In this document: positions 47,330-57,520 of the stretch, one piece after another
Position numbering within the stretch: position 1 is the stretch's first letter
Layout: each line of letters opens with the position of its first letter
Assembly (NCBI GenBank): GCA_003952965.2
Contig: CM025852.1
Location: 19,603,279 to 19,667,278 of the forward strand
Source: Morella rubra
Taxonomy: Eukaryota; Streptophyta; Magnoliopsida; Fagales; Myricaceae
Direction: 5' to 3'
DNA length: 64,000 nt
Translations under genes and position numbers: made by a program
The notes under the pieces: generated by a model
The model's database searches: none
What the model was told of the DNA's origin: nothing
What the model saw: the letters and a program-made list of their open reading frames with translations, nothing else

Positions 47330-47402
47330 ATCTATCACATGTCAAACAGGTGAAAAACAAATAATATGTCAAACATGTGAAAAAAGAGAGAGGGGTGTTA
47401 CA
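43771..47402 (-). mobile_element. Probable LTR of a large retrotransposon (Tekay/Del-like), left end uncertain
   Basis: Read on the minus strand, the block opens TGTAACACCCCTCTCTC at 47402, the usual start of Tekay/Del-type plant LTRs. It later contains ACTGAGTCAGTAGGACTCACCC-like sequence (44500-44520) and a 96-aa frame (44189-44479, MYRCGRWTYQMK) of the kind found in such LTRs. No pol domains were found, so it is likely a solo LTR. The left end (possibly TGATGGTATG near 43765-43775) and a target duplication could not be confirmed. An AT microsatellite at 47281-47331 lies inside. Confidence 0.45.
47281..47331. repeat. (AT)n microsatellite
   Basis: This is a long interrupted AT/TA run of about 50 bp near the minus-strand start of the LTR-like block. 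Confidence 0.95.
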
Positions 47403-48393
47403 CTTTGCTCCCGTCCCTTTTCTTCTACTATAGTAGTTGGAATCTTGTCTTTAGTTTGCTCAGGTCAGCGTATATTTTGGTATTTTATAAATTATTAATA
47501 ATATTATGGAGATTGGAGGTCAAGGCTTGCTGAATTGGATTATTGGTTGTGTTGTGTTGGAATTGATTGTTGTTGTGAATTGTGTTGGAGATTGACTTGC
47601 TGAATTGGTTTACTTGATTGAATGATTTCTGTTAAATAATTTGTATATATGTTAGATTGAATGAGATAATCTTGTTGTTTGTAGTGTTTAAAGTTGTGAA
47701 GTATTTCTGATTTAGAAATTACTTGGTTGATATCATTTTGAAAATAATTCATTTGTTAATACAATTTGCTTCTTTTTTTATCCTAAGCATAGAGACCTAT
47801 TTTTTTTTTAATCTTTTATATGGAGTAATTCGTAGGTGGTTTCAGACATTTCAATAGAAAAGACTTGTCGTTGGTTTGTAAAATATACCATTGATGATCT
47901 GAATTCTGAAGCACTTCAATTGGTTTGAAAATATATAGTTGTAATGCATAACGAGATTAGTGATCTGTGAACTTTTTGTGAAGTTTTACACATATATGTG
48001 AAGTTTTTGAAAATAAGAAAACTGTGAAGTTTTTGTTAATACATAGTTGTTAATTAATTATATTTGTAATGCATAATGAGATTAGTTATATATGAAACTT
48101 TTCATTAGTGATTTGTTTTACATAATTCTCTTTTAGCCATGATTAATACTCATATATGTTGCTTTATATATATAAAACTGAAAACACAATAAAAATTCAT
48201 ATTTTTTATGTCATAATTTAATTTATAGTTGTTTATACTAGTTGCGGTGTACATATGAATTAATTGTGTTGAATCAGTTGCTGAAAAATCTGTTTATCTT
48301 TGTTGATTTGTTGCTGTTTTTATTGCTGATTTGTGATTTGGTATAAATTAATTGTTTATCATATTTGCTGAATTGGGTTGTATAATTTAACAG
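47403..48393. other. Upstream part of the broken hAT element
   Basis: AT-rich sequence with many GTTGATTTG/TGCTGAATTGG phrases leads into the transposase frame after an ATTTAACAG acceptor-like site just before 48394. It may be an intron or leader of the hAT gene. No independent gene seen. Confidence 0.4.
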
Positions 48394-50448
48394 ATGGAAC
48401 AAATAAACTTTGATGAGTTAGGTACCCGTACTAGTGGTACTCCTGAAATGGGTGGTAGTAGTACCCCTACTTCGGGTGTTGGATCTTTCCATAATCAGGA
48501 TACTCTTATATCTCCTGTTATTGAGCTTGATGCAGAGGCAGAGGGGCCTTCTGATACTCAACAACTCGTGGTGGGCGACCACCATTGCCTAGAAGGCAGT
48601 CCAATAGATCTAAGGCATGAGATCATTTCACAAGATTACTGATTGGTGGTGGTAAACTCCCGAAGTGTACATGTAACTATTGTGGGCAGAGTTTTAATTG
48701 TCACTCCAAATTACAAGGCACTTCATCTTTGCTCAATCATCTAGATAGTTGTTTTAAGTATCTTTATATCAAGGGAAAGACGGACAAGAAGCAATCTCAT
48801 TTAAGCTTTGAGTCTACGAATAGTGGGAAGAGTAAAGATATTACATTGGCCAAGTATAATGAGAAAAAGATTAGGGCAACCCTTGCTAAGATGGTTGTGG
48901 TAGATGAATTGCCCTTCTTGATTGTAGAAGGTGATGGGTTTAAGGAATTTGTGAAGACTTTTGAGCCTAGGTTTCCCATGCCCTCTCGTTATACAGTGAT
49001 GAGAGATGTTACAAACCTTTTTCTAAGGGAAAAAGAGGAGTTTAAGACTATGTTTTTAACTTCAGGGTAGAGGGCTTGTTTAACCATTGATACGTGGACT
49101 TCGATCTAAAATATCAACTGCATGTGTGTTACTGGACATTTCATTGATTGTAGTTGGAAGATGCACAAAAGAATCCTAGCATTTTGTAAGATTCAAGATC
49201 ACAAAGGGGTAACAATTGGGAGAGAATTAGATGAGTGTATGCATGAATGAGAAATCTCCAAATTTCCTACTATCACTGTTGACAATGCCACTGCCAATGA
49301 TAGTGCCATTGATTGGTTGAAGAAAAGAACCTTGACTAGTGATCAAACTATTTGTGGCCATGATTTCATTCATATGAGGTGTAGTGCACACATATTGAAT
49401 ATAATTGACAATGAGGGGTTGAAAGAACTTGATGAGTCTCTCATTAAGGTTGGGAACCTAGTAAAGTATGTGAAGTCTTCTCTTGCTAGGTTAGCAAAAT
49501 TTAAACTTGTGTGGAGAAGAAAAGAATCCAGTGTGGTTTATCTCTGTGCCTTGATGTTCCAACTAGATGGAACTCTACTTACCTCATGTTGAATGAGAAT
49601 GAGAATAAGAATGGGCCAAGTAGGAGAGGATTGGGAGTTCCTGATGATGATGATTGGGAAATAGTTAGAACTTTTGTGAGATTTTTGCAAATTTTCTATA
49701 ATGTTACGATGCGCCTCTCTAGTTTAATTTATGCCATTTCTAATTTGCATTTTCAAGAAGTCTCTTACATTCATACTCACTTGATGGCATATTGTGATAG
49801 TCATGATGATTTGTTGAGTGTCATGGCTTTTAGAATGAAGGTGAAGTATAAAATATATTGGAAGGATGTTGAAAAGATCAATAGACTCTTGTTTGTGGTT
49901 GCTATCCTTGATCCATGTTACAAAATTTTCACCCTAGAATTTTAGTTCAAGAAAGCTATGGGTGTTGAGGAAGGAGACAAATTTATTAGGATCTTGAAAG
50001 TGGATGTTGAGCAGTTGTATAGGCACTACAATGATGGGTTATCTTCAGTTGGCCCTAGGATGGGCAGTGAAACTAGTAATGACTATGACTCTCAAAGCAG
50101 TGGTAGCACAAGAGGGAGTTCGAATTCATTGTGTATCTTGCAAGAATTCCATCAATCTCGAGCATCTAGGAATTTGTTAGATTGCAAGAGTGAGTTGTAA
50201 TGTTACTACTTGGCGGATGTGGAGTCCCCTAGTTCAGTGTTTGATATTTTAACTTGGTGGAAGGTTAACTCCACCAAATTTCCAGTTATTGCTCGAATTG
50301 CACAAGATGTGCTAGTTATTCCCATCACTACTGTTGTTTCTGAGTTTGCATTCAGCATTGTTGCTTCTGAGTCTGTATTCAGCACTGCAACGTGTCTTAG
50401 GTGCGATTGAGGACTTTGAGAGCTTTAGACTGGACTCAAGTAATAATG
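48394..50448 (+). pseudogene. hAT-family transposase pseudogene (BED zinc finger type)
   Basis: Successive open pieces, separated by stops and frame changes, spell one hAT transposase. A Thr/Ser/Gly-rich N-terminus (48394-48642) is followed by a BED finger remnant with CNYCGQ, a linker with SLLNHLDSC, and the first catalytic-domain segment (48729-49067). Then come a TIDTWTS-like strand, ITVDNATAND, HIRCSAHILN-like sequence (read here as HMRCSAHILNI) and DVPTRWNSTYLML. The C-terminal dimerisation segment is FDILTWWKVNSTKFPVIARI at about 50240-50400. At least six stops or frameshifts interrupt it, and the very C-terminus is rearranged (SEFAFS / SESVFST repeated). It is non-functional. Confidence 0.85.
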
Positions 50449-50741
50449 TTCTTTGAAATTCAATTCATTTATTGTTTTGGTTCTTCTTTTTGTGTATTTA
50501 ATATTGTTTGTATTTTTTTATATAGAATTGGAAGTTGATCCTGTGCGTATCTTATTGGATGAATCTTGAAGGAGTTGAATTTTGGACATTATCACATTGT
50601 GTGGTACTGACATCATGTGAGTAATATCTTAATTATAATATTGCACTTATTTGTTTTTCTTTCTATTTTACTTCTAGCCTCTAGGTTCTAACGGTAATTC
50701 ATTGTCTATACGATGAAAACTAAAAAACATTGCTTTACACC

Positions 50742-50793
50742 CTTTAGCGGCGTTTTTTGCGACCGCTGTTAAAGACCTGCTTTTTATGTAGTG
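50742..50793 (-). mobile_element. CACTA-type transposon terminus
   Basis: On the minus strand the end reads CACTACATAAAAAGCAGGTC, close to the CACTACAAGAAAA ends of plant En/Spm elements. It is followed by a GC-rich imperfect hairpin (CTTTAGCGG against CCGCTGTTAAAG). The matching opposite end was not found in the window. Confidence 0.6.
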
Positions 50794-52032
50794 ATTTTAA
50801 CAGTAAAATTATAGTAGAGTACAAAATGTAAACTTGTTAATAATTTAGAGTAAAAGATACCAAATTTAATAGTTTAGAATCTAAATTACAACCTATTTAG
50901 AGGAAGCAAAGTGTAAAATTTACAAGCTCAAAAAGTTGTGTGAGTAACATAAGCATGAGAAGCTATGAAATCTAAAGAACAGTGATATAGCAATGAGGCA
51001 TGAAAAAATACACCCCCATGCTTTTTTGTTTTAATTTCTTTGTACACCCTCATGGTTACATCTAGTGCGTTATCTACTCCAAAATTTGCCTTTATTTGAA
51101 CCAACATATCTAAGGTCACCAAATTTAATTTCCGATTAACTAGTGGTAAAACAACAATTGCTATTATGAAAACTACACAGTGGGGTACACAAAAAGTTGC
51201 TAAATAATTTGTTTACACTTAGTTGGACTTATATTCTCGTAAAAATTCTATTTATTTATTTATTTATTTTTTGTAACGAGAGCAATTTCTTGCACACGGG
51301 CTGAAAGAATCTTTCTTCATCAAAACAATTGTATGTTTTGAATTCACTTTGCAACATGGCTTTCTATCTCCTTGATCTGTTGTTACCAGCCGTCCCTACT
51401 CTCTTGCCAAATTTAGTATAACTACTCAGATATATGCGTCCAAAATATGAGAAGAATCTGAAATGCTGCCCGTTAGACCTTAACTTTCTAGAAAATAAGC
51501 GTTCTCAAATTCTACAAAGAATAGGAACAAATACATAATCGAATTTATATGTAAGAGATCATACAGTAGGTATTCAAAACAGTGATCAATTACTGGATCA
51601 ATATCATTGTATCAAGGGAATAAAATCTTTGATTCAGGAAAAAAGCTGCCTATAAGGGGAAGCTTAATTTCTAAATCTATCTTTCCAATTCAATTCTAAA
51701 TAATTATTTCCCTTGCTCAGATCACGTTTAGTGTTCATATATACGAGATTAACATTTATGTATATTCCCCGGAGGCTTTTTTAAAATCAATTTTTTTTTT
51801 TTGTCCAATGAAGTTTCAATATATGCCGTAATTGAGTAAAGGCCGCAGGAAGTTGTTTAGTTTTATCTGGGATTTCTAAGTTATTAGGTAATTCAACTAA
51901 GAGAACGAGGAAAGATAATTTTCATATAAAATTCATACAATGCATAATTGCCTGACACTTAATCTAGTTACATAATTTTCATCTTATTCATAATAGTATA
52001 GGCATGAACTTAAATCTGCAACTTCTCGGTCA
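50794..52032. other. Intergenic region downstream of the subtilase
   Basis: AT-rich with a short TTTA tandem run near 51249-51270. No gene seen; the 3' UTR of the subtilase should lie nearest 52032. Confidence 0.5.
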
Positions 52033-54339
52033 TTATAGTGCCACATTACCATGGGGGATATTGGGGGACACTACAATGGGGCTCCTAACAACGTGCTTGC
52101 CCTTCTCCTGGACCCAAACAAGTTCACCATATGAGATATCTGGTTTCTTGTCCCAGCTTCTAGACTTTATTGTCAAAGTGTAGCTCTGCATCTCGTACTT
52201 CCTTTTGAAGACCAATGTATTGGGAGAGACTCTGACTGCAGACCCTTTTGGTGCATTGACTGTGGCTTTGTATGTAGCTACTTCATCTCCAACATTGGTT
52301 ACTGTCCTTTGAAATTTCTGAACCAGTACTTCACCAGGCATTCTTGTCTGATTATACAGAGCAATGAATGATGGATAATTAAGATCAGAAGATGGATTCG
52401 AGCAATCGTAGGAGTCTGATCTGATGATGGCTAGAAGTTGTGTCTTGTTGAGTTTCATGGAGCACAACAGATTGATGTAGTCTTTTGGAGTTGCATCATA
52501 AATCAAACCTGGGTCAAGTGCACGATTAGGATCAATATGCCCTGCTCCCATAGCTAAAGGAGAAGCAAGTTGATATTTTTTGCCGTTGTCTCGGATTGGG
52601 TTCAGTGAATTGTCCAGTGGGTTGGCTGAGGTAATCACGGCAGATCTAATAGCAGCTGCACTCCATTTAGGGTGTGCACCTTTCAAAAGTGCAACCACAC
52701 CGGACACATGAGGGCAAGACATGGAAGTTCCAGAAATCAAATTGTAATCACTGGACAAGTACACATTGGGCCCTATCTGGGCCGTTGATTCATATGGAAT
52801 CCATGCAGCCAAGACAAGAGACCCAGGTGCCATTATATCTGGCTTTAAAACACCTGGATAACTTGGTGAAGGACCTCTGGAACTGTAATAAGCTACGGCT
52901 GGTGCAGGCTTTGTGCTTATCTTGGTCTTTCGAAAGGTTATGGTGGCCAAAGGGATAGGACTAGCCTCTGCATATTTTATTACTGCTGCTGCATCCTCCG
53001 GGCTAATCACAAGACAAGGACATGGAACCTCTCCTAATTCAAATAGTTTAGTGTCGTTGGAGATGAGAATAGCTCCGGCCACATTTGATGTGGAGATATG
53101 ATCTATTTGATCATAAATAGACCCAACTGGTTCACAGATGACGACACCGTCCAGAACCTCATATAGCAATTCAGATGAATTACATGCTGATATGCTCTTG
53201 TTATACACCAAGGGAGAGCTTTTTATAATGGCATTTGCTGGGAACAAGGTCCATCCAGGAATGATTTGATCATCTCCAAGTGTCAAACTTCCGGCGAAGG
53301 ATCGATCGATAGTGCCTGCTGCAGCGGTCAAGACCCATGGAATACCATTGTGTAATGTGCGAGGGAGCGGACCTGCATTTCCTGCTGAAGTTGAAACTAC
53401 CACATCCTTTTCCATAGCAGCAAAAGAAGCAATTGCTATTGGATCTTCATACAAGGGCACTCCATCGAATCCCAAGGAGATGGAAATCACATCAACACCA
53501 TCAGCAATCGCTTGGTCAATACCAGCAAGAACATCCGAGGCATAACGTCCTTCATCCCAGTTCACCTTGTAGACAGCAACCCTGGCACGTGGAGCAATGC
53601 CTCTGGCTGTTCCTTTACCGTATCCAAAATAAGATGCATCAGACACATAGTTCCCTGCAGCTGTGGAGGCTGTATGAGTACCGTGCCCTACTGTGTCCCT
53701 AGCAGAGTTCATGCGAAGATTAATACCAGGATTCGCGGCTATTATGTCATTGTTGAAGTATCTTACTCCGATGAGCTTTGAGTTACACATGGAGGAATTG
53801 AACCCTTCTCCTGCCTGGCAAATTCCCTTCCACTTAGCCGGGACTTTGGTGTTCATCCCATCATCCTTGAAACTTTCACTCTCTGGCCAAACCCCCGAGT
53901 CGATCACACCAATGATGACATCCTCACCGTAGTTTGAAGCTGGCCATAAACCAGTAGAAGGATTAAGAGATAGGAACTCGGGGGTATGGGTGGTATCAAG
54001 AGTGGCATTCCTATCCACGTAAGCTGAAACAAATCCAGGGGATTTCCTCAAAGTCTCATATTCTTCTGGAGATAATGAAGCGCTAAATCCATGAAGAACA
54101 TGGTTATACGTGTACACGAACGATGATGTTGATTTATACTCCTCCAATGAGGTTGGATTTGGAGAATTGAGGGAATCGAGGATTGATGAGTACCAATGGT
54201 GATGGCTAGTGAAGGCAGTAGGCATGTGAGATTTGTCCATGTGGACGATGTAAGTGCACCTGTCCACAGACGCGGAACTAGCTGAGAGAGCGAGCAAAAG
54301 CCAAGATATAAAAAGAAGTATGCAGGAGGAAGAAACCAA
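52033..54339 (-). CDS. Subtilisin-like serine protease, SBT1.9-like, start codon out of frame
   Basis: A single intronless frame of 768 codons, as usual for plant subtilases. From the first codon (TTG, not ATG) a hydrophobic signal segment spans residues 1 to about 24. An I9 propeptide follows (TYIVHMDKS, HGFSASLSPEEYETL). Catalytic residues: D147 (VIDSGVWPES), H219 (GHGTHTASTAAG), oxyanion N321 (SAGNAGP) and S539 (GTSMSCPHVSG). A PA insertion (about 370-465) and C-terminal Fn3-like domain complete it. Such enzymes are secreted and cleave proteins or peptide precursors in the apoplast. The codon before TTG is TAG, and the upstream ATG at 54353 is in another frame (MGLRSWFLPPAYF), so 1 base is missing or 2 are extra in the signal region. 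The next in-frame ATG (residue 34) would drop the signal peptide. Confidence 0.85.
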   Translation of the reverse strand: MVSSSCILLFISWLLLALSASSASVDRCTYIVHMDKSHMPTAFTSHHHWYSSILDSLNSPNPTSLEEYKSTSSFVYTYNHVLHGFSASLSPEEYETLRKSPGFVSAYVDRNATLDTTHTPEFLSLNPSTGLWPASNYGEDVIIGVIDSGVWPESESFKDDGMNTKVPAKWKGICQAGEGFNSSMCNSKLIGVRYFNNDIIAANPGINLRMNSARDTVGHGTHTASTAAGNYVSDASYFGYGKGTARGIAPRARVAVYKVNWDEGRYASDVLAGIDQAIADGVDVISISLGFDGVPLYEDPIAIASFAAMEKDVVVSTSAGNAGPLPRTLHNGIPWVLTAAAGTIDRSFAGSLTLGDDQIIPGWTLFPANAIIKSSPLVYNKSISACNSSELLYEVLDGVVICEPVGSIYDQIDHISTSNVAGAILISNDTKLFELGEVPCPCLVISPEDAAAVIKYAEASPIPLATITFRKTKISTKPAPAVAYYSSRGPSPSYPGVLKPDIMAPGSLVLAAWIPYESTAQIGPNVYLSSDYNLISGTSMSCPHVSGVVALLKGAHPKWSAAAIRSAVITSANPLDNSLNPIRDNGKKYQLASPLAMGAGHIDPNRALDPGLIYDATPKDYINLLCSMKLNKTQLLAIIRSDSYDCSNPSSDLNYPSFIALYNQTRMPGEVLVQKFQRTVTNVGDEVATYKATVNAPKGSAVRVSPNTLVFKRKYEMQSYTLTIKSRSWDKKPDISYGELVWVQEKGKHVVRSPIVVSPNIPHGNVAL

Positions 54340-54353
54340 CTACGGAGTCCCAT

Positions 54354-55162
54354 TGTGATCTCTCTGTAAATGAACCACTTCACTTTGAGCATGTAAATGA
54401 AACTGAAGTTCTTGCATAAAAAGAATCAATGGAGCTGGACTTATGTATAAGACCACCAAACATACGAAATACACCTTTCGTGTATACTAGGAAGTAGGAA
54501 GGGTCGAATATTTATGTTTCCGACCTTTCGTCTGCCATAAACGGCACGTACGTAGGAAATAGTCCAATGATTGGTAATTGAAAAAAAAAAAAAAAACAAG
54601 AACCGATTATACCCAATAGGAGATATATTAGGGATCCAAATGGCATGTCCTTCGCATGTCGAGTCCAAATTAAGGTGATAATTAAAATTAGAACCATGCA
54701 TTAATGTCCCAATAAGTTTATTGGTAGCCATGAGTTTGGTTCTGAAATTTTGTTCCAGCAACTCAGCAAAGTAAATTGGCCTTTTAGAATATATATATTT
54801 GATTGAATATGACAACTACAAGAGATGGGAACAGAGCAGATTTGAATATTCAAGCAAAGGATGACGAAAATAGTGTAAATTTATTTATCTGATGGAGGCG
54901 TTATCAATAGCAGATTGGTTCAGAATTGTTGTCCCAGTAAGCAAATTGACCTAATTCATACGATTAATTAGCTGTTAAAAGAAAGACAATTTATTAACAT
55001 TATTGAGAGCCAGGAGTGACAAAACCATTCGAATTAGTTCTATTTGATTTTAAAATATATTGCTTCCCTGACGACGAAGCGTTATTGTGGCTAGCTAACA
55101 CTATAATAAATTTCGTTATAATAATGATCAACTTATGTTAAGCAAAGCATGACGGCCTGTTA
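54354..55162. other. Upstream region of the subtilase
   Basis: A possible TATA-like TTATACATAAG (minus strand) lies near 54433-54443, about 85 bp upstream of the ATG at 54353. No gene seen further upstream. Confidence 0.45.
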
Positions 55163-55423
55163 ATTAAATGGCTTGAAGGGACACTACTACACGTACGTAA
55201 TTCACGCCTCTACGGTGGTGATAAAGGCTGGATGCAGGCCGCATATTCACTTTATCTCTCTAAATGACTACAATCTCGCTACAGCCGGCCACTACAAGAA
55301 ACTTGTGCATTTTTCTAACCAACGATTCGGTGGCAACCGAAGAGGATCACGCGAAACGAGGTGCCACCTGTTAGGACGACTTATTGCTGCTATCTTGTTT
55401 AATAATATCATTCGAAAGATTGA

Positions 55424-56357
55424 GGGTCGTTTATTTGCTTGTAAAACAAACTTCGAAATTTGTTTTACTTGTTTTTAGATATTTAACAAATATTTAAAAA
55501 TAAAATCAAAGTAAAAAATTTTCAAATCAATTATAAAAACTTGATTATTTTCTAAAAAATAAATCAAGCTCAACTTTTCTGTAAACCAAATTTTTTTTTT
55601 GGGGAACATTATACTAAGCTCTATATATATGGGCAAAAATCAGTAAGTCTTCTTCAAGTTTCAAAATATTTTATTCCGCTTCATATGTTTAAAAAACAAT
55701 TCAATTCTTGCCTTTCATTTGATTTGGCCATTAAACCACATGCAAAATAACTGAAATGCCCTCTAATACAAAATTATTAAAAATAAAAAAGATATATTAA
55801 ATAAAAATTGAATTTGAAATATTGCATATGATATATTTTATATTCTTCTCTTTCTAGGCCACGTGGGCACTTCTCCCTTAGTTGGCTAACTACAATTGAA
55901 CTGCGGGACTAATTTTTTTCGCAAAAGTGTACCTCAATGTCCTTCACTTTGAAATCAGTACATTAGGACTAAAATATTAAAATTTTGAGAAAAAATTCAT
56001 GCCACGGGATGGCTTACAATTGGCATTGAGATAATATCTAAAATCCGCATAAACATCATTCCGTCTGTTGGCTAACGACTATTGAACGGGATCGATTTGT
56101 CTAAAAGGCTTACCTCAGGAATCCGACGATTAAAAATGATACCTAAGGACTAAAATATCAAGTGTAAAATTACAGAGACTTATACATAATTAAGTTTTTT
56201 TTTTTTTGTTGTTGTTGTAAATACTTAAGCGTGTCAGACATCAAAAAATGTTTAAAAGAATAACAAAACACTGAAAATGAATTTTTTTTTTGAAAACATT
56301 TCAATGAAAATTTTTTTTTACCTAAAATAATTGTTTTACAAGCAAACAAACGGACCC
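55424..56357. mobile_element. 934-bp inverted-repeat DNA transposon inserted in copy A
   Basis: Left end GGGTCGTTTATTTGCTTG and right end complement GGGTCCGTTTGTTTGCTTG continue pairing to GTAAAACAA. Copy B shows the sequence without it (AAAGATTAAG running into TATACTATTTAATGC), so the insertion followed, or survived only in, copy A. It has no coding capacity. Confidence 0.8.
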
Positions 56358-57168
56358 TATGTGAGCTCCTATACTATTTAATGCTTCACATACATATTTA
56401 TTGACTGTTGTATCTGTCTCAGTCGAAATTGCAGGCATCTCAAAATTGTACCGTCTATTTTTAAGCATCACAATTTGTACTTAATTTGGAATTTATTTTT
56501 ATGCCGTTTAATTATAAACAACAGTAATATATTTTATAACGTACGGACGTGCAATCGTAGGTACTCTACCTAAAATATACCTCAGGATCAATTTGAACTA
56601 ACACGACCGAAAGCCATGCAATGAAGTTTCTTACCGTGGCAGCAGGCCGCGGCCAAAACAGTTATGAACCTCCATTGCCTTCAATAAATATAAAAAAGAT
56701 TAAATAATTAACTGGAAAATACAAAGGAAAGAGAACAAAATTGAAAAAAATGCAAATCAAATGAGAAAAAAAATGCAGAAAAGATACAGAAAAATGTAAA
56801 ATATTCAATAAAAAGGTATAAACCCTCAAATTATTTAAAAAATAATATGAAACCTTTGAAATATAAATTGATAAAAACGGACCTTATTCATCATTATAGC
56901 ATCGAGCACAGCTAATTTACCAAATGGAAACAAGTTAATTAGGTGCCATTCTTAGATCTTAGTATAAAAGTAATATATATTCCGGATCCTTTTAAATAGA
57001 AGTCACGAAATAGTACTTTTTGAGATAACTATTCTAAACACAATGACAATTAATTAATTTTCTATCAAAAGTCTGATATTTTTAAATGACTCTTGCTTGA
57101 TAATTTAGCCCGAAATTATATTTAAATTTTCTAAGCCTTTGATGTGATGATCATATGATTACATCCTT

Positions 57169-57176
57169 TATAAATC
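57169..57176 (+). promoter_or_regulatory. TATA box of secreted-peptide gene 1
   Basis: CTTTATAAAT lies about 54 bp upstream of the ATG at 57224. Copy B keeps an AT-rich TATATATATA at the same place (about 62157-62168). The 300 bp upstream of both are strongly conserved. Confidence 0.5.
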
Positions 57177-57223
57177 TTGTCATATTTGCAGAAAGAGGAA
57201 GAAGAGTTGTGGCTGCAAAGGGC

Positions 57224-57520
57224 ATGGGGAGACTCGTAGGAATGATGGTCGTGCTGTTTATCGTTATTTCTGTCGTAACACAAGCCAACGACAGTCGTCG
57301 TAAGTGGCGTAGAAGAGAATTGCCTAACACGATGAAAGCGCCAGCCAAGAGGTCTCACACCGCTCCACCAGTACTACCTCCTCCCAAATATCATGTCGGA
57401 CGCTATGTAGAATGCGTGCGAAAAAAAAAATGCCTGCAAAAAGAGAGTTTCGAAGAAAAGATGGCTTGCTGTGCTCAATGTTTGGAGAAGCACACTATAT
57501 CTGATCACATTAGGGATTGA
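57224..57520 (+). CDS. Small secreted Cys-containing peptide, family not recognised (copy 1)
   Basis: 98 aa. I chose the ATG at 57224 because it opens a clean signal peptide (MGRLVGMMVVLF, hydrophobic to about residue 19, then TQA|ND). The upstream in-frame ATG at 57155 would bury it. The mature part is very basic: RRKWRRRE (25-32), then PNTMKAPAKRSHTAPP, a Pro-rich PPPKYHVGRYV (about 53-62), then Cys 64, 70, 82, 83 and 86 (C-x5-C-x11-CC-x2-C). The dibasic stretches could be processing sites. It resembles no defensin, LTP, RALF, GASA or CLE that I can recall. The first 60 residues are conserved in copy 2, which supports a real gene. A run of ten A inside the Cys region (57421-57430, encoding KKK) is a slippage risk. 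Role unknown; secretion into the apoplast is inferred. Confidence 0.6.
   Translation: MGRLVGMMVVLFIVISVVTQANDSRRKWRRRELPNTMKAPAKRSHTAPPVLPPPKYHVGRYVECVRKKKCLQKESFEEKMACCAQCLEKHTISDHIRD

Larger units (their letters stand above)
55163..57520 (+). repeat. Segmental duplication copy A (carries secreted-peptide gene 1)
   Basis: Starting at ATTAAATGGCTTGAAGGGAC, this segment matches copy B (from 59524) in blocks: 55163-55423, 56358-56660 and about 56820-57400. Each block has high similarity and small indels. It is interrupted by a transposon insertion (55424-56357) that copy B lacks. Confidence 0.88.

Noticed and set aside
52674..53932. Several plus-strand frames of 62-94 aa
   Set aside because: All lie antisense to the subtilase frame.
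57155..57223. Upstream ATG at 57155 as start of peptide 1
   Set aside because: It would put 23 residues ahead of the signal peptide, lies upstream of the TATA-like box, and is not conserved as a start in copy 2.
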